Part shown: piece by piece, positions 1 to 8,494 of the stretch
Layout of the letters: each line of letters begins with the position of its first letter
How positions within the stretch are numbered: the stretch's first letter is position 1
Origin: a virus
DNA length: 33,969 nucleotides
Reading direction: 5' to 3' (one strand)
Virus record (IMG/VR): IMGVR_UViG_3300021368_000996
Span: 1 to 33,969 of that record
Notes under the pieces: model-generated
The model's database searches: none
What the model was told of the DNA's origin: nothing
What the model saw: only the letters and a program-made list of their open reading frames with translations
Program-made: the position numbers and the translations under genes

Positions 1-1
1 T

Positions 2-2881
2 GGTTCAGTAGGTGCCAATGCACCTGCTCCAGTCGCTGCTGCGAGTAAAACTACTTTAGCATTAAACAGAACGGGCGCAATTGCATCCAGTATCGGTGAA
101 ATGGTACAGGATCTGGAGAAAATTGCCCTTAAAGGTCAAACATTACAAAAGACTGAAGAAATCCTGGCACGCAAGAGAAAGCGTCGGGAAATGGATGCTG
201 CTGCTGAAGAGGCACAGGAATTAGAAAAACTAGAAAAAGGAAAGGTAAAACCTAAGAAGGATAGTAAGACTAAGAAAGGTATAAAAAAATCGTTTGGTTG
301 GTTAGAAAGTTTCTTTGGACCAATCGGTAGTCTTTTAATGAAGGTTGCCACTCTGGGCATTATTACAGAGACTTTAAAATATCTGTCAGATCCTGAAAAG
401 AAACAACAGATTGTAACTTTTTTAGAGAAAACAAAATTTGTTTTTGAAAAGTTATATGGATTTGCTAAAGGTCTAACTACAACTTTCTTAGACGGATTCT
501 CAGCATTGATGGATCCTAATTCAGACTTTGGTACTCGTCTGAAGGGTCTTGGAAAGGTGATGCTTGGCATCACAGCACTGAAGTATTTGATGAATCCATT
601 CAGTTTAATTACTGATATTCTTGGTATCATCGATCTTCTAAGTCTTGGTGGAGGAACAAAGCAACCAAAGAACCAACCAAAGAAGACACAAAAGAAACCT
701 CCTGGAGTAGATCCTAAAACTAAGAAACCACCAGGTAGCACTACTACAACACCAAAACCGCAAGTAAGACCCCAGACTACGTTTACTGGGATTGAAGATA
801 GTGCTTTAAATTCACCACAAAGAAGAATAGCGGACAATATTTCTAAACAGCATGGTAATGCTGCTAGAAATGTATATAACCAAAGATATAATCAATTAAT
901 CTCTGAAGGTGTTTCTCCATCTCAAGCAGCAGCGCGTGCTAAAGCAGATGTAGCAAAGAGAATTAGTAAAGGGCAAATTAAATCTGCACCTAAACTGGGT
1001 AGTCTATCTACCAGAAGTAATAGGATTACTGCGACTTTATTAGGTGAAAGCAACGAACAGGCAGCAAAATTAGCAGGATCTTCCATCTTCAAGAAGGGGA
1101 TGGACAAAGCAACACAACGCTTCTTCCTGAAGATCCTTGGCATGGGTGGTGTTAAAACTCTGAAGAAAGTTCTTAACAGAATTCCTGTCATTGGTCCTCT
1201 GATTACATTTGCTCTGAACTGGGCATCAGGTGAATCGATTGCCAAGTCTGCTGCCATGGCAGTTGGTGCAGGTCTTGGTGAACTGCTTGGAACTTGGGCA
1301 GGTGGTGCTATTGGTGCTATTGGTGGTCCAGCAGCACCTCTCACAGTTCCTATCGGTGCCTTTATTGGAGGTATGCTCGGTAGTATTGGTGGTGAAGCAC
1401 TTGGTGGATGGTTGTTTAGCACTATCACTGGAGAAGGTGGTGGATCAGGTGGTCTTGGTGCTGTAGGCGAATCCCTGATGGGAGCAGTCAAGACTTTATT
1501 TACTGGTGAGTTCTGGACACAAATTGGTCAAGGTATAGCAGAATTCTTTGGTAATGTAGTCAAGGGAATTGGCGGTCTGTGGAACATGTTAGGTTCCATG
1601 GCAGAATTCCTAGGTGTCAAAAATTTCTTTGATGCCCTTTGGGAGGAACTCGGCAGCATTGCTGGTTCGATGTTCAAGGTGATGAAGTATCTCGCCAATC
1701 CACTTAACTGGTGGAAAATTGGTGGCGAGTTATTCAAAATAACAAAACAACTTACCAAACTATTTGTATTCCCTGGTCCTATAGGTTTTATTTGGGAGAA
1801 TGCTATTCAACCATTCTTCGCGAATGTTGGAAAACTTTGGGCACAAAGAGATAGGTTCTTTGATTTCTTAATGCAACCAGGAACGTTCCAACAAACGTTT
1901 GGTGCAAAATATGATCCAAGTCAGACTTCTCCTCAAGCAAAAGGATCTCAAGACAGACAAGCACATTCTGGCGGCGGACTTGTACAACCTCAACAATTAT
2001 TCCTTGGTGGTATTGTCAAAGGTATTAAGAAAGCGGTAAGTGGTGTAGGTAAAGCAGTTGGTAGTATTGTAAGTAACCCTATTGTTCAGACTGCTGCGTC
2101 GTTTATTCCTGGTGCTGGACCTATCATAGCAGGTGTTAATGCAGTTGCTGGTCTTGCCAGTGGTAATCCCATGGGTGCTATCACTCAAGGTCTTAGCATG
2201 ATTCCTGGAGTAAGTGGAATAATGAGTCAAGTTGGCAATTTCATGGATTCGCCACTTGGAGGAATTGCATCAAACCTGATGGGAGGAAACTTTGCTGGTG
2301 CTATCACTGGTGGATTAAACATGATCAACCCAGCATTAGGTGCCATTGGAGGTAATCTGATGAGTGGCAACTTTATGGGTGCTCTCAGCGGTGGATTGAA
2401 CATGATCAATCCTAATCTTGGTGGTATTGCACAGCAATTAGCAGGTGGTAATTTCGGTGGTGCTATTCAGAATGCATTCAACTCTTTTGATATTGGTTCT
2501 AAACTTGGAAGTTTTGGTGGAACTGTATCTGCATTTGTGAATAGTGGATTTGATGCAATGACTGGTATGCAAGCAATGGCAGATCAGTTCGGTGCTGGTG
2601 GTATCTTCCGAGGTATTACTAATGCTATAGGTGGAGATTATTCATCTGCAATTAGTGAGATTGGTTCCGATCTCGGTATCGATCCTAAGATTTTGGGTGT
2701 AGCAAGTTCTGCTACAAAAGAAATGATGAAACCTGGTGGTTTATCTGCTGAATATGTAATGAACACTGCTATAGACATTGTTCCTGTTCCAGTTGTTCTT
2801 GAGAAAATTGTTCCTATTCCTCAAGCAGTGCCCATAAATAACGTTAGAACTATTGTTCAACATGCTGCCTCAGGGAGATAA
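2..2881 (+). CDS. Large hydrophobic virion/baseplate-associated protein (5' partial)
   Basis: The frame is open to the left edge, so the true start lies upstream; the first in-frame ATG is at 101 (926 residues from there). Numbering from that ATG, residues 15-65 are a charged, Lys/Glu-rich likely coiled coil. Residues 69-172 match residues 110-216 of the next gene product (shared SFF, YLSDP/WLADP, NP-LITD), so the two are tandem paralogues. A Gly/Pro/Thr-rich linker, a long Gly/Ala-rich hydrophobic stretch (about 380-450) and short Gly-Asn-Phe repeats (about 690-800) follow. I see no catalytic motif. The size, hydrophobic helices and position before the hub genes fit a tail-tube, tape-measure-like or hub component, as T4 gp29 itself is usually not recognisable in cyanophages. 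The role is inferred; that it is a virion gene is fairly secure. Confidence 0.6.
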   Translation, partial: GSVGANAPAPVAAASKTTLALNRTGAIASSIGEMVQDLEKIALKGQTLQKTEEILARKRKRREMDAAAEEAQELEKLEKGKVKPKKDSKTKKGIKKSFGWLESFFGPIGSLLMKVATLGIITETLKYLSDPEKKQQIVTFLEKTKFVFEKLYGFAKGLTTTFLDGFSALMDPNSDFGTRLKGLGKVMLGITALKYLMNPFSLITDILGIIDLLSLGGGTKQPKNQPKKTQKKPPGVDPKTKKPPGSTTTTPKPQVRPQTTFTGIEDSALNSPQRRIADNISKQHGNAARNVYNQRYNQLISEGVSPSQAAARAKADVAKRISKGQIKSAPKLGSLSTRSNRITATLLGESNEQAAKLAGSSIFKKGMDKATQRFFLKILGMGGVKTLKKVLNRIPVIGPLITFALNWASGESIAKSAAMAVGAGLGELLGTWAGGAIGAIGGPAAPLTVPIGAFIGGMLGSIGGEALGGWLFSTITGEGGGSGGLGAVGESLMGAVKTLFTGEFWTQIGQGIAEFFGNVVKGIGGLWNMLGSMAEFLGVKNFFDALWEELGSIAGSMFKVMKYLANPLNWWKIGGELFKITKQLTKLFVFPGPIGFIWENAIQPFFANVGKLWAQRDRFFDFLMQPGTFQQTFGAKYDPSQTSPQAKGSQDRQAHSGGGLVQPQQLFLGGIVKGIKKAVSGVGKAVGSIVSNPIVQTAASFIPGAGPIIAGVNAVAGLASGNPMGAITQGLSMIPGVSGIMSQVGNFMDSPLGGIASNLMGGNFAGAITGGLNMINPALGAIGGNLMSGNFMGALSGGLNMINPNLGGIAQQLAGGNFGGAIQNAFNSFDIGSKLGSFGGTVSAFVNSGFDAMTGMQAMADQFGAGGIFRGITNAIGGDYSSAISEIGSDLGIDPKILGVASSATKEMMKPGGLSAEYVMNTAIDIVPVPVVLEKIVPIPQAVPINNVRTIVQHAASGR
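2276..2500 (+). repeat. Tandem 81-bp (27-residue) coding repeats
   Basis: Units begin at 2276, 2357 and 2438, an exact 81-base period; the third is partial. Each encodes a unit built on GNF-x-GA followed by GGLNMINP and a short Gly/Ile segment. A diverged copy (GNPMGAITQGLSMIP) lies just upstream at about 2160-2210 but off the period. The repeats sit inside the large virion protein and probably form a repeated amphipathic helical hairpin. Confidence 0.75.
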
Positions 2882-2884
2882 TTG

Positions 2885-5749
2885 ATGGCAACCATTTCAA
2901 AAACTAGCAAGATTAATTTCTATAAGTTTGTTAATGTAGAAAAAGTATCTGTTGATGCTAATGACACAAAGAACGAACCTAAAAGAAGAGCAAAGTTAGT
3001 AAAATCTATTAACAACAATACTCAAGCAGTGAATAATCTGGGTGCTACCCTGAATTCAATTGCTGGAATGGTTGCTGGTTTGAAGTCTGCCATGATTGGT
3101 AGATTGGAATTGCAAGAGAAGCAAAAGAAAAAGTTTGACGCTGAATATACAGAACCGAAAAAAGATAGGAAACTGGTTAGTTTTGTAGGACAACTTGTAA
3201 CTGGTACAGGTAGTTTCTTTGAAGCTATCATGAAGATGTTTGGGGGTTTGTTCAAATTATTTGTTGTTGTACCTGCACTCAAATGGTTAGCTGACCCGAA
3301 AAATAAACAGAAAGTTATTGGCATTTTAGAAGGTATTGCTAAGGTAGTCAAGTTTATTTTTGATTGGGCAAAATTTGGTGTCGTTAATACTATTGAAGGA
3401 TTATATAAACTTTTATCTGATGATACTAGTTGGTGGGAAAAACTGAAAGGTTTTGGACAAGCATTTGTTGGATTAGGTGCATTGTTCCTTGGATTGCGTT
3501 GGTTGAGCAATCCTTTAAAAATTATTACGGATTTTGGTGCCGTCCTTAAATTGTTTTATAATGGCCTTGTGAGAGGCAAAGCAAGCCTTATAAAAAGAGC
3601 TTTGAGGTTTGGACTTAATCCAAAGACTCTATTAGCTGCTGGCGTCATCACTGCGGGTGTCATGACGTACCTATCAAACCAAGATGGTTCTGCACAGGAT
3701 GAAGAAGCAGCAGCTCAAGGCAAATCTCGTCAGCAGGAAATGTCTGAGGAGAAAACTGGTGGTGGATTTAATGTTTCTGAACCTTTCAATGTTTTCTCTA
3801 GAGGTGGTAAAGTCCCCTCATTAAAAGGTTTCTCTCAGGGAGGATGGATCAATGGACCACAATCAGGATATCCCGTATCATTGGATGGAGGGAGATCAAC
3901 CTCGTTTATCGGACATGGCTCTGAGTACGTCGCTAGAAAGAGCGATGGGGGAGCTTTCGTCGTTCCTTTTAATACTCCTGGAACAAAAACGCAACCCCAC
4001 CTAACAGATAAACGACTGGGCGAAGCAAAAAGTTTAGGATATAAAGTTCCTGGATTTGCACAGGGTGGTAATTTAGATAAACAGATTTATTTCCACTGGA
4101 CTGCTGGTGGATATAATTGGAAGAATGGTCCATATCACACAACTATTCAAGGTGATGGTAGTGCATATAGACACAAGGGTTATGATGAACATACTAACCA
4201 TACTTACTACAGAAATCGTGGTAATGTAGGTATCTCCATGGCAGGTATGAAGGGATGGGATTGGGACAACTATGGTCCTAAAAACATTCAACTTCAAAAT
4301 ATGGCAAAGGAAGCATCTAACGTTGCTTTAGACTGGGGATGGGAACCAAAGCATATTAATATTAAGCGTGTAATGAATCACGCTGAAGCAGCATCAAATA
4401 AAGATGGTAGATCACCTCATGATAATTATGGTCCTACTTGGTGGGGTGGTACTGGTGAGCGTTCTGACTTACATAAACTATCTAAGAATGAAGCAGATGG
4501 CAGTGGTGGTGATAAACTTCGTGCCATGGTTAAAAAATATTTGGCAAAAGGTGAGAAGTATAATATTCCTAGTGCTGGTGGACCTGCTACTGATAATACT
4601 GGATCTGGTTCTACTAGACAGGGTGGAGAAATTTCTGGTTCCAAAGAATTTGAATACTTACAAAAACTCGTTTTAGCAGAAGCAGGTGGAGAAGGTTTAA
4701 TTGGACAGGCATTGGTTGCTAGATCAGTTCTTAATAGAGCAGGACTAATTCAGGGCAGTGTAGTTAATCCTGGAATGTTTAACGCAAAGTCTGGTAGTAT
4801 TACTGACGTTATCAATGCTTCTGGTCAGTATCAACCAGTACCAGCATCTATTAATGGTAATGGTAATGGAAGTATCAATAAACCAAGAACTAAAGCAGAG
4901 ATGGACGCTGCAGCAACAGCGATTAAAATAGCACAAAATCCTGCAGGTCTTAGGGGTAGTCTTGAGGCACGGGGATTAGGACCAGATCAGATCAATTATT
5001 TGTTAGCAGCAACTGGATTTAGAACTGGTTCTGCAAAAAAAGATTCTTCTCAGAATGTCAACGTTGTTCAATTTGGTAATCATTTCTTCAATACTGCTGG
5101 CAATAAAACTCTACAAACACCAGTAAGTGAGATTGGTCCTGATGGCGGTACTAGTGGTCATAGAGGTTTAGATTCTCCTGTAGGAGAAGCAGCTGAAGAA
5201 TCGAGTAAACCAAAATTTAAAATTAATTTAGGTCTCGGACCTGGATCTGATTCTAGATCTGGCATGGTGAGAAGGGGTGCTAGTTATACACATTCAGTAG
5301 ATGCCCTCATTAGACAGGCTCAACAGGCAGATACTAATCAACGATTAGCAGCACTAAGAGGCGCAGTTCCTGGTGGTCCTACTGGTAATATGTCTAATTT
5401 AGGACCTGGAAAACGACCAGGTGCTAGTGATGTACAAAGACAGAGAGAATTGGCAAAACTAACTGAAGATAGAAATGCTGCCAAGGAAGGCATAAGTCAA
5501 AGAACTAGAGAGATGATTCAAGCTGTTATGGATCAGGTTGGAAGACAAAATGGTATGAATAGACAGCAGATTGGTGCTGCTCAGCAAGTGATTACACAAC
5601 TAATGTCACAAGCGAGTGGACAACAGGAACAACATATGATGACTAGTAGTATGAGTGGTCGGGGAACCAGTCGTGTCAACGGAGTACAACAAACATCTGC
5701 AAAGGCGTTGAATTCCAACCTAAATCCAATTAAAGGTCTGATCAAATGA
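2885..5749 (+). CDS. Virion protein with amidase and SleB/CwlJ-like cell-wall hydrolase domains
   Basis: 954 residues from ATG 2885; a TTG three bases earlier is in frame but less likely. Residues 110-216 repeat the hydrophobic module of the preceding gene. Residues 400-532 resemble an N-acetylmuramoyl-L-alanine amidase of the Amidase_2/PGRP fold: HWTAGG (His404), YHTT (His418), GNVGISMAG (447-454), MNHAEA (His499) and a D-x-H near 528-530 supply the expected zinc ligands. Residues 587-740 resemble the SleB/CwlJ hydrolase family: LAEAGGEG with candidate catalytic Glu599, VARSVLNR, and GNHFF at 731-735. The tail is Gln-rich. It begins 3 bases after its paralogue and overlaps the next hub gene by 4 bases. 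It probably acts in or near the baseplate, opening peptidoglycan during DNA entry; location is inferred, the hydrolase domains are well supported. Confidence 0.8.
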   Translation: MATISKTSKINFYKFVNVEKVSVDANDTKNEPKRRAKLVKSINNNTQAVNNLGATLNSIAGMVAGLKSAMIGRLELQEKQKKKFDAEYTEPKKDRKLVSFVGQLVTGTGSFFEAIMKMFGGLFKLFVVVPALKWLADPKNKQKVIGILEGIAKVVKFIFDWAKFGVVNTIEGLYKLLSDDTSWWEKLKGFGQAFVGLGALFLGLRWLSNPLKIITDFGAVLKLFYNGLVRGKASLIKRALRFGLNPKTLLAAGVITAGVMTYLSNQDGSAQDEEAAAQGKSRQQEMSEEKTGGGFNVSEPFNVFSRGGKVPSLKGFSQGGWINGPQSGYPVSLDGGRSTSFIGHGSEYVARKSDGGAFVVPFNTPGTKTQPHLTDKRLGEAKSLGYKVPGFAQGGNLDKQIYFHWTAGGYNWKNGPYHTTIQGDGSAYRHKGYDEHTNHTYYRNRGNVGISMAGMKGWDWDNYGPKNIQLQNMAKEASNVALDWGWEPKHINIKRVMNHAEAASNKDGRSPHDNYGPTWWGGTGERSDLHKLSKNEADGSGGDKLRAMVKKYLAKGEKYNIPSAGGPATDNTGSGSTRQGGEISGSKEFEYLQKLVLAEAGGEGLIGQALVARSVLNRAGLIQGSVVNPGMFNAKSGSITDVINASGQYQPVPASINGNGNGSINKPRTKAEMDAAATAIKIAQNPAGLRGSLEARGLGPDQINYLLAATGFRTGSAKKDSSQNVNVVQFGNHFFNTAGNKTLQTPVSEIGPDGGTSGHRGLDSPVGEAAEESSKPKFKINLGLGPGSDSRSGMVRRGASYTHSVDALIRQAQQADTNQRLAALRGAVPGGPTGNMSNLGPGKRPGASDVQRQRELAKLTEDRNAAKEGISQRTREMIQAVMDQVGRQNGMNRQQIGAAQQVITQLMSQASGQQEQHMMTSSMSGRGTSRVNGVQQTSAKALNSNLNPIKGLIK

Positions 5750-7119
5750 GTATTAAAAGAGAACAGGTTGGTGAAATTGATTTCACCCTGTTAGTTTATA
5801 GAAATGGTCAAAAACTTCAGAACTCTGAAGGTAGTTATGACCTGAAAGAATTTGTCAGAGGATTTGAGATCTTTGAAAGTATTGAAAATGCCACTATAGA
5901 AGCATCATTTATCTTTGAAGATGCTGCTGGTCTGATTGGTGCTTTAACTGGATCTGAGCAGTTTGCTCTCAATATTGTTGGTACGATCGTCGATAAGAGT
6001 TATAATTTTAGAAGTTATGAAATTGAATCTAGAACAAGAACTAATCAGGGTTCTGATGTATTCATAGTCAATTGTGCTTCTGATGAGTTTGTTCGTAATG
6101 AAGTTACAAATGTATTCGGAAACTCTGAAGTTATCTTTAAAAATGGAACCGAAGCATCTCAAATTGTAAAACAATTAGTTAAAAATCAAAAATATCTTTC
6201 TAGTGGTAAAAAAGTATACTTAGAAGAGACTTTAAACGATCATCATTTTGTTGCTCCAAACTGGAGACCCTTTGATGCAATTTATTGGATTGCACAAAGA
6301 ACTATCAGAAAGAGTCAATCAGGTGGTGGATTTCAAAATGGTTTTGCTTTTTTTGAAAATGGACTTGGGTTTAATTTTAAGTCTATTGACAGAATGATTG
6401 AGGATATTAACGATCAATCTCCTACAGAAAAGACAAATACAAATACTGGAAAACCAAGATTGTATAGTTATTCATATAGTCCTAAGCGTGGCGATGATGG
6501 TTCTATGGACTCATACAAAATCAATGCCTTAACCTTTCCAAGCGAAAGAAACTTTTTGGAAGGTTTGAGACATGGTGCATGGTCTGGATTTAGTATTGGA
6601 TTTGATCCTAATACTGTACCTAACTCTAAGATGGGAACCAGTACAGATATGTCCATTGATGCATATCGATATTCCCTGAAAGAGTTGTGGTCAAACATGT
6701 CTCACTTAGGTAAGAACTCTACAAATCCATTTGAAAAAGCAGATGATAATGTTAAAAATTTAGTTGATTATCCAAAGAGGGTTAGATATACTATCCTACC
6801 TAATCAGATTTTCGATCCTAAGTTTCAACAGAATGCAGACACTAACTATGAAGCATTGGTAGAACTTCAAGCATATCAGTGGATGAGATTTGAATCGTTG
6901 AAGACTATCAAACTTAAAATTAAAATTCCTGGTAATTTAGATCTGTATGCAGGTCATGGAATCAACATAGTTATACCTGCAACCACTAGAAGTGGTAGTA
7001 AAACTCAGATAGATAAAAAATATAGTGGAAGATATATGATTGCTTCCTTGACACATAGTTCTACAGGAACTATCCTAGAGACGGAACTATTCCTGGTTAA
7101 GGATTCAGTTCTAAAATAA
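5746..7119 (+). CDS. gp27-like baseplate hub subunit
   Basis: 457 residues; ATG overlaps the upstream stop as ATGA. The N-terminal half is mixed strand/helix. NWRPFDAIYWIAQR corresponds in place and character to the segment of T4 gp27 before its second tail-tube-like domain, and the C terminus (PGNLDLYAGHGINIVIP, then KYSGRYMIASLTHS and LETELFLV) has the late gene D/gp27 pattern of a barrel strand pair followed by a 'retrieves the same tube fold' strand. Its place between large virion genes and not far upstream of gp5, the partner that docks on gp27 in T4, supports the call. Similarity is remote and read by eye; a profile-profile comparison against T4 gp27 or the phage late control gene D family would settle it. 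Confidence 0.6.
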   Translation: MSIKREQVGEIDFTLLVYRNGQKLQNSEGSYDLKEFVRGFEIFESIENATIEASFIFEDAAGLIGALTGSEQFALNIVGTIVDKSYNFRSYEIESRTRTNQGSDVFIVNCASDEFVRNEVTNVFGNSEVIFKNGTEASQIVKQLVKNQKYLSSGKKVYLEETLNDHHFVAPNWRPFDAIYWIAQRTIRKSQSGGGFQNGFAFFENGLGFNFKSIDRMIEDINDQSPTEKTNTNTGKPRLYSYSYSPKRGDDGSMDSYKINALTFPSERNFLEGLRHGAWSGFSIGFDPNTVPNSKMGTSTDMSIDAYRYSLKELWSNMSHLGKNSTNPFEKADDNVKNLVDYPKRVRYTILPNQIFDPKFQQNADTNYEALVELQAYQWMRFESLKTIKLKIKIPGNLDLYAGHGINIVIPATTRSGSKTQIDKKYSGRYMIASLTHSSTGTILETELFLVKDSVLK

Positions 7120-7122
7120 ATA
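7115..7122 (+). promoter_or_regulatory. T4-type late promoter (AATAAATA)
   Basis: ATAAATA at 7116-7122 matches the core of the T4 late promoter (TATAAATA). It overlaps the TAA stop of the hub gene (7117-7119) and lies 25 bases before the cp12 ATG, like the sites at 18453, 21313 and 25893. Confidence 0.6.
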
Positions 7123-7146
7123 GTAACGTATCAGTAGTATACAAAT

Positions 7147-7374
7147 ATGGAATCCATCGAAAAGCATATCGAGGCTGATAAGCAGATTCTCGATAACCCA
7201 AACACAAATCCTCAAATGCGTCGTCATATTGAAAGCGAACTGCATGATCTTGAGGAATACAAAGAGCACCATAAAAAGGAAATCGAAGCGGGTGACCATC
7301 ATGACCCTACATACCTTGAGCTCTATTGCGACCAATTCCCATCGGAACCTGAATGCCTAGTGTATGACGATTGA
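7147..7374 (+). CDS. cp12: CP12-like Calvin-cycle inhibitor
   Basis: 75 residues. The C terminus, ELYCDQFPSEPECLVYDD, is the CP12 signature: a C-x8-C pair (Cys61, Cys70) and a terminal YDD that enters the GAPDH active site. In cyanobacteria CP12 bridges GAPDH and phosphoribulokinase under oxidising conditions and shuts the Calvin cycle. Cyanophages carry it to push host carbon toward the pentose phosphate pathway and NADPH/nucleotide supply. The N-terminal half is a charged helix with no cysteine, so the second (N-terminal) redox pair found in many host CP12 proteins is absent. It has its own late-type promoter and overlaps cpeT by 11 bases, so the two are co-transcribed. Confidence 0.87.
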   Translation: MESIEKHIEADKQILDNPNTNPQMRRHIESELHDLEEYKEHHKKEIEAGDHHDPTYLELYCDQFPSEPECLVYDD

Positions 7375-7816
7375 TGATTTTTTATTAGGGCACTGGACAA
7401 ACAAATATCAAGCACAATCTTCTCCACATTGTTATGCTCAAGTAGAAACAATATGGGAGAAGATTGATGGTGGGTATCATTCAAAAAACTTTTATAGAAA
7501 GGATGGTCCCAGCAATCCATATCGAGAAAGATATCACAAACTCGTAGTCATCTCAGAAACTGAAGTTGTCTTTGAAAATTACGATCTAGACTGGACACGA
7601 TCAGAAAATTGTGATATGATGTTCTCATTCGACGGCACTGCATGGCACGGACGTTTAGTCGGTGATAAATGCACTGGTGTTAAAGGATATCGTGTTGAAT
7701 CTATGATGTCTCTCTATGGTACTAAATTACATAGTAGAGATAGAGGATTTAATACAAATGGAGAAATGGTGTGGGGATCTCACAATCCTTACAAATTTAT
7801 CCGAACGGGAGATTAG
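7364..7816 (+). CDS. cpeT: CpeT/CpcT-like phycobiliprotein lyase
   Basis: 150 residues, somewhat shorter than host CpeT (about 200). The family motifs are in order: FLLGHWTNKYQAQ at 6-18, NPYRERYHKL at 51-60, SRDRGFN at 124-130 and VWGSHNPYKFIR at 136-147. CpeT/CpcT attach or chaperone bilin chromophores on phycobiliprotein beta subunits. Phage copies are common in cyanomyoviruses, and their in vivo activity is less certain than that of host enzymes. It follows cp12 in one transcription unit. Its TAG stop (7814-7816) is bases 8-10 of tRNA-Val, so its last residues are encoded by the tRNA acceptor strand. Confidence 0.9.
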   Translation: MTIDDFLLGHWTNKYQAQSSPHCYAQVETIWEKIDGGYHSKNFYRKDGPSNPYRERYHKLVVISETEVVFENYDLDWTRSENCDMMFSFDGTAWHGRLVGDKCTGVKGYRVESMMSLYGTKLHSRDRGFNTNGEMVWGSHNPYKFIRTGD

Positions 7817-7878
7817 CTCAGCGGTAGAGCACCTCGTTTACACCGAGATTGTCACAAGTTCGATCCTTGTATCTCCCA
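7807..7878 (+). tRNA. trnV-TAC: tRNA-Val (anticodon TAC)
   Basis: 72 bases. Acceptor GGGAGAT pairs with ATCTCCC with discriminator A; D arm GCTC/GAGC; anticodon loop TTTACAC gives TAC; T arm ACAAG/CTTGT with TTCGATC. The outermost anticodon-stem pair is a C-A mismatch. No CCA is encoded. The first 10 bases overlap the 3' end of cpeT, whose stop codon is T8-A9-G10. Confidence 0.95.
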
Positions 7879-7882
7879 TATT

Positions 7883-8494
7883 ATGAACATTCAGTATTTA
7901 AAAGAACCTTTCCCCCACATCATTATTGACAATCATTATGATGATTGGCAACAAAAAGAAATTTGGGAAGAGTTAGATTATCTTACACATCCTAGTAGGA
8001 TGGTAAAAAGTAGTGCTGGAGATGGAGCACTATCTCCTGATGGAGAATTGCTTAAAGACAATTATGTTGTATGGGTAGATGATTTTTTCACTGACAGAAA
8101 TCATTCTAGCATTTTAAGGAATACTGCTAAAATGTATGAAAATGATCTGCAAATATTGAAAGATCATGGACACTGGTATTTTTCTGCGCGAAATCTTTCT
8201 GCATACAATACTCAACTTTGTTACTATGAAGATAGTAATTCATATAAACCTCATTGGGATGTTTCTATTGTCACAACTCTAACTTGGTTTTATAAAAAAC
8301 CTAGAGCATTTAGAGGTGGAGATTTAATTTTTCCTGAATTTGACTATAAGGTAGATCTAGACTATAATAGAACTTTGATCTTCCCATCTCCATTGATGCA
8401 TGAGGTAACTCCTATCAAAATGAAACGACAAGGTGAAAAACTTGGTAGATATTGTATCAGTCAATTCATTATTTGTGAGCAAAATCAGCGATGA
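7883..8494 (+). CDS. 2OG-Fe(II) oxygenase
   Basis: 203 residues. A double-stranded beta-helix oxygenase: the iron triad is H124-W-D126 (KPHWDVS) and H173 (LMHEVTP), with R189 (GRYCISQF) for the 2-oxoglutarate carboxylate. FRGGDLIFPEF before the distal His is typical of the family. Such enzymes couple 2-oxoglutarate decarboxylation to hydroxylation of a protein, nucleic acid or small molecule; the substrate cannot be read here. The ATG follows tRNA-Val by 4 bases, and the end overlaps the next gene as ATGA. Confidence 0.82.
   Translation: MNIQYLKEPFPHIIIDNHYDDWQQKEIWEELDYLTHPSRMVKSSAGDGALSPDGELLKDNYVVWVDDFFTDRNHSSILRNTAKMYENDLQILKDHGHWYFSARNLSAYNTQLCYYEDSNSYKPHWDVSIVTTLTWFYKKPRAFRGGDLIFPEFDYKVDLDYNRTLIFPSPLMHEVTPIKMKRQGEKLGRYCISQFIICEQNQR

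Noticed and set aside
136-1491. Long open frames on the - strand opposite the first virion gene
   Set aside because: Low-complexity Pro/Ser/Phe composition mirrors the Gly/Ala/Lys-rich + strand protein; no motif, no promoter.
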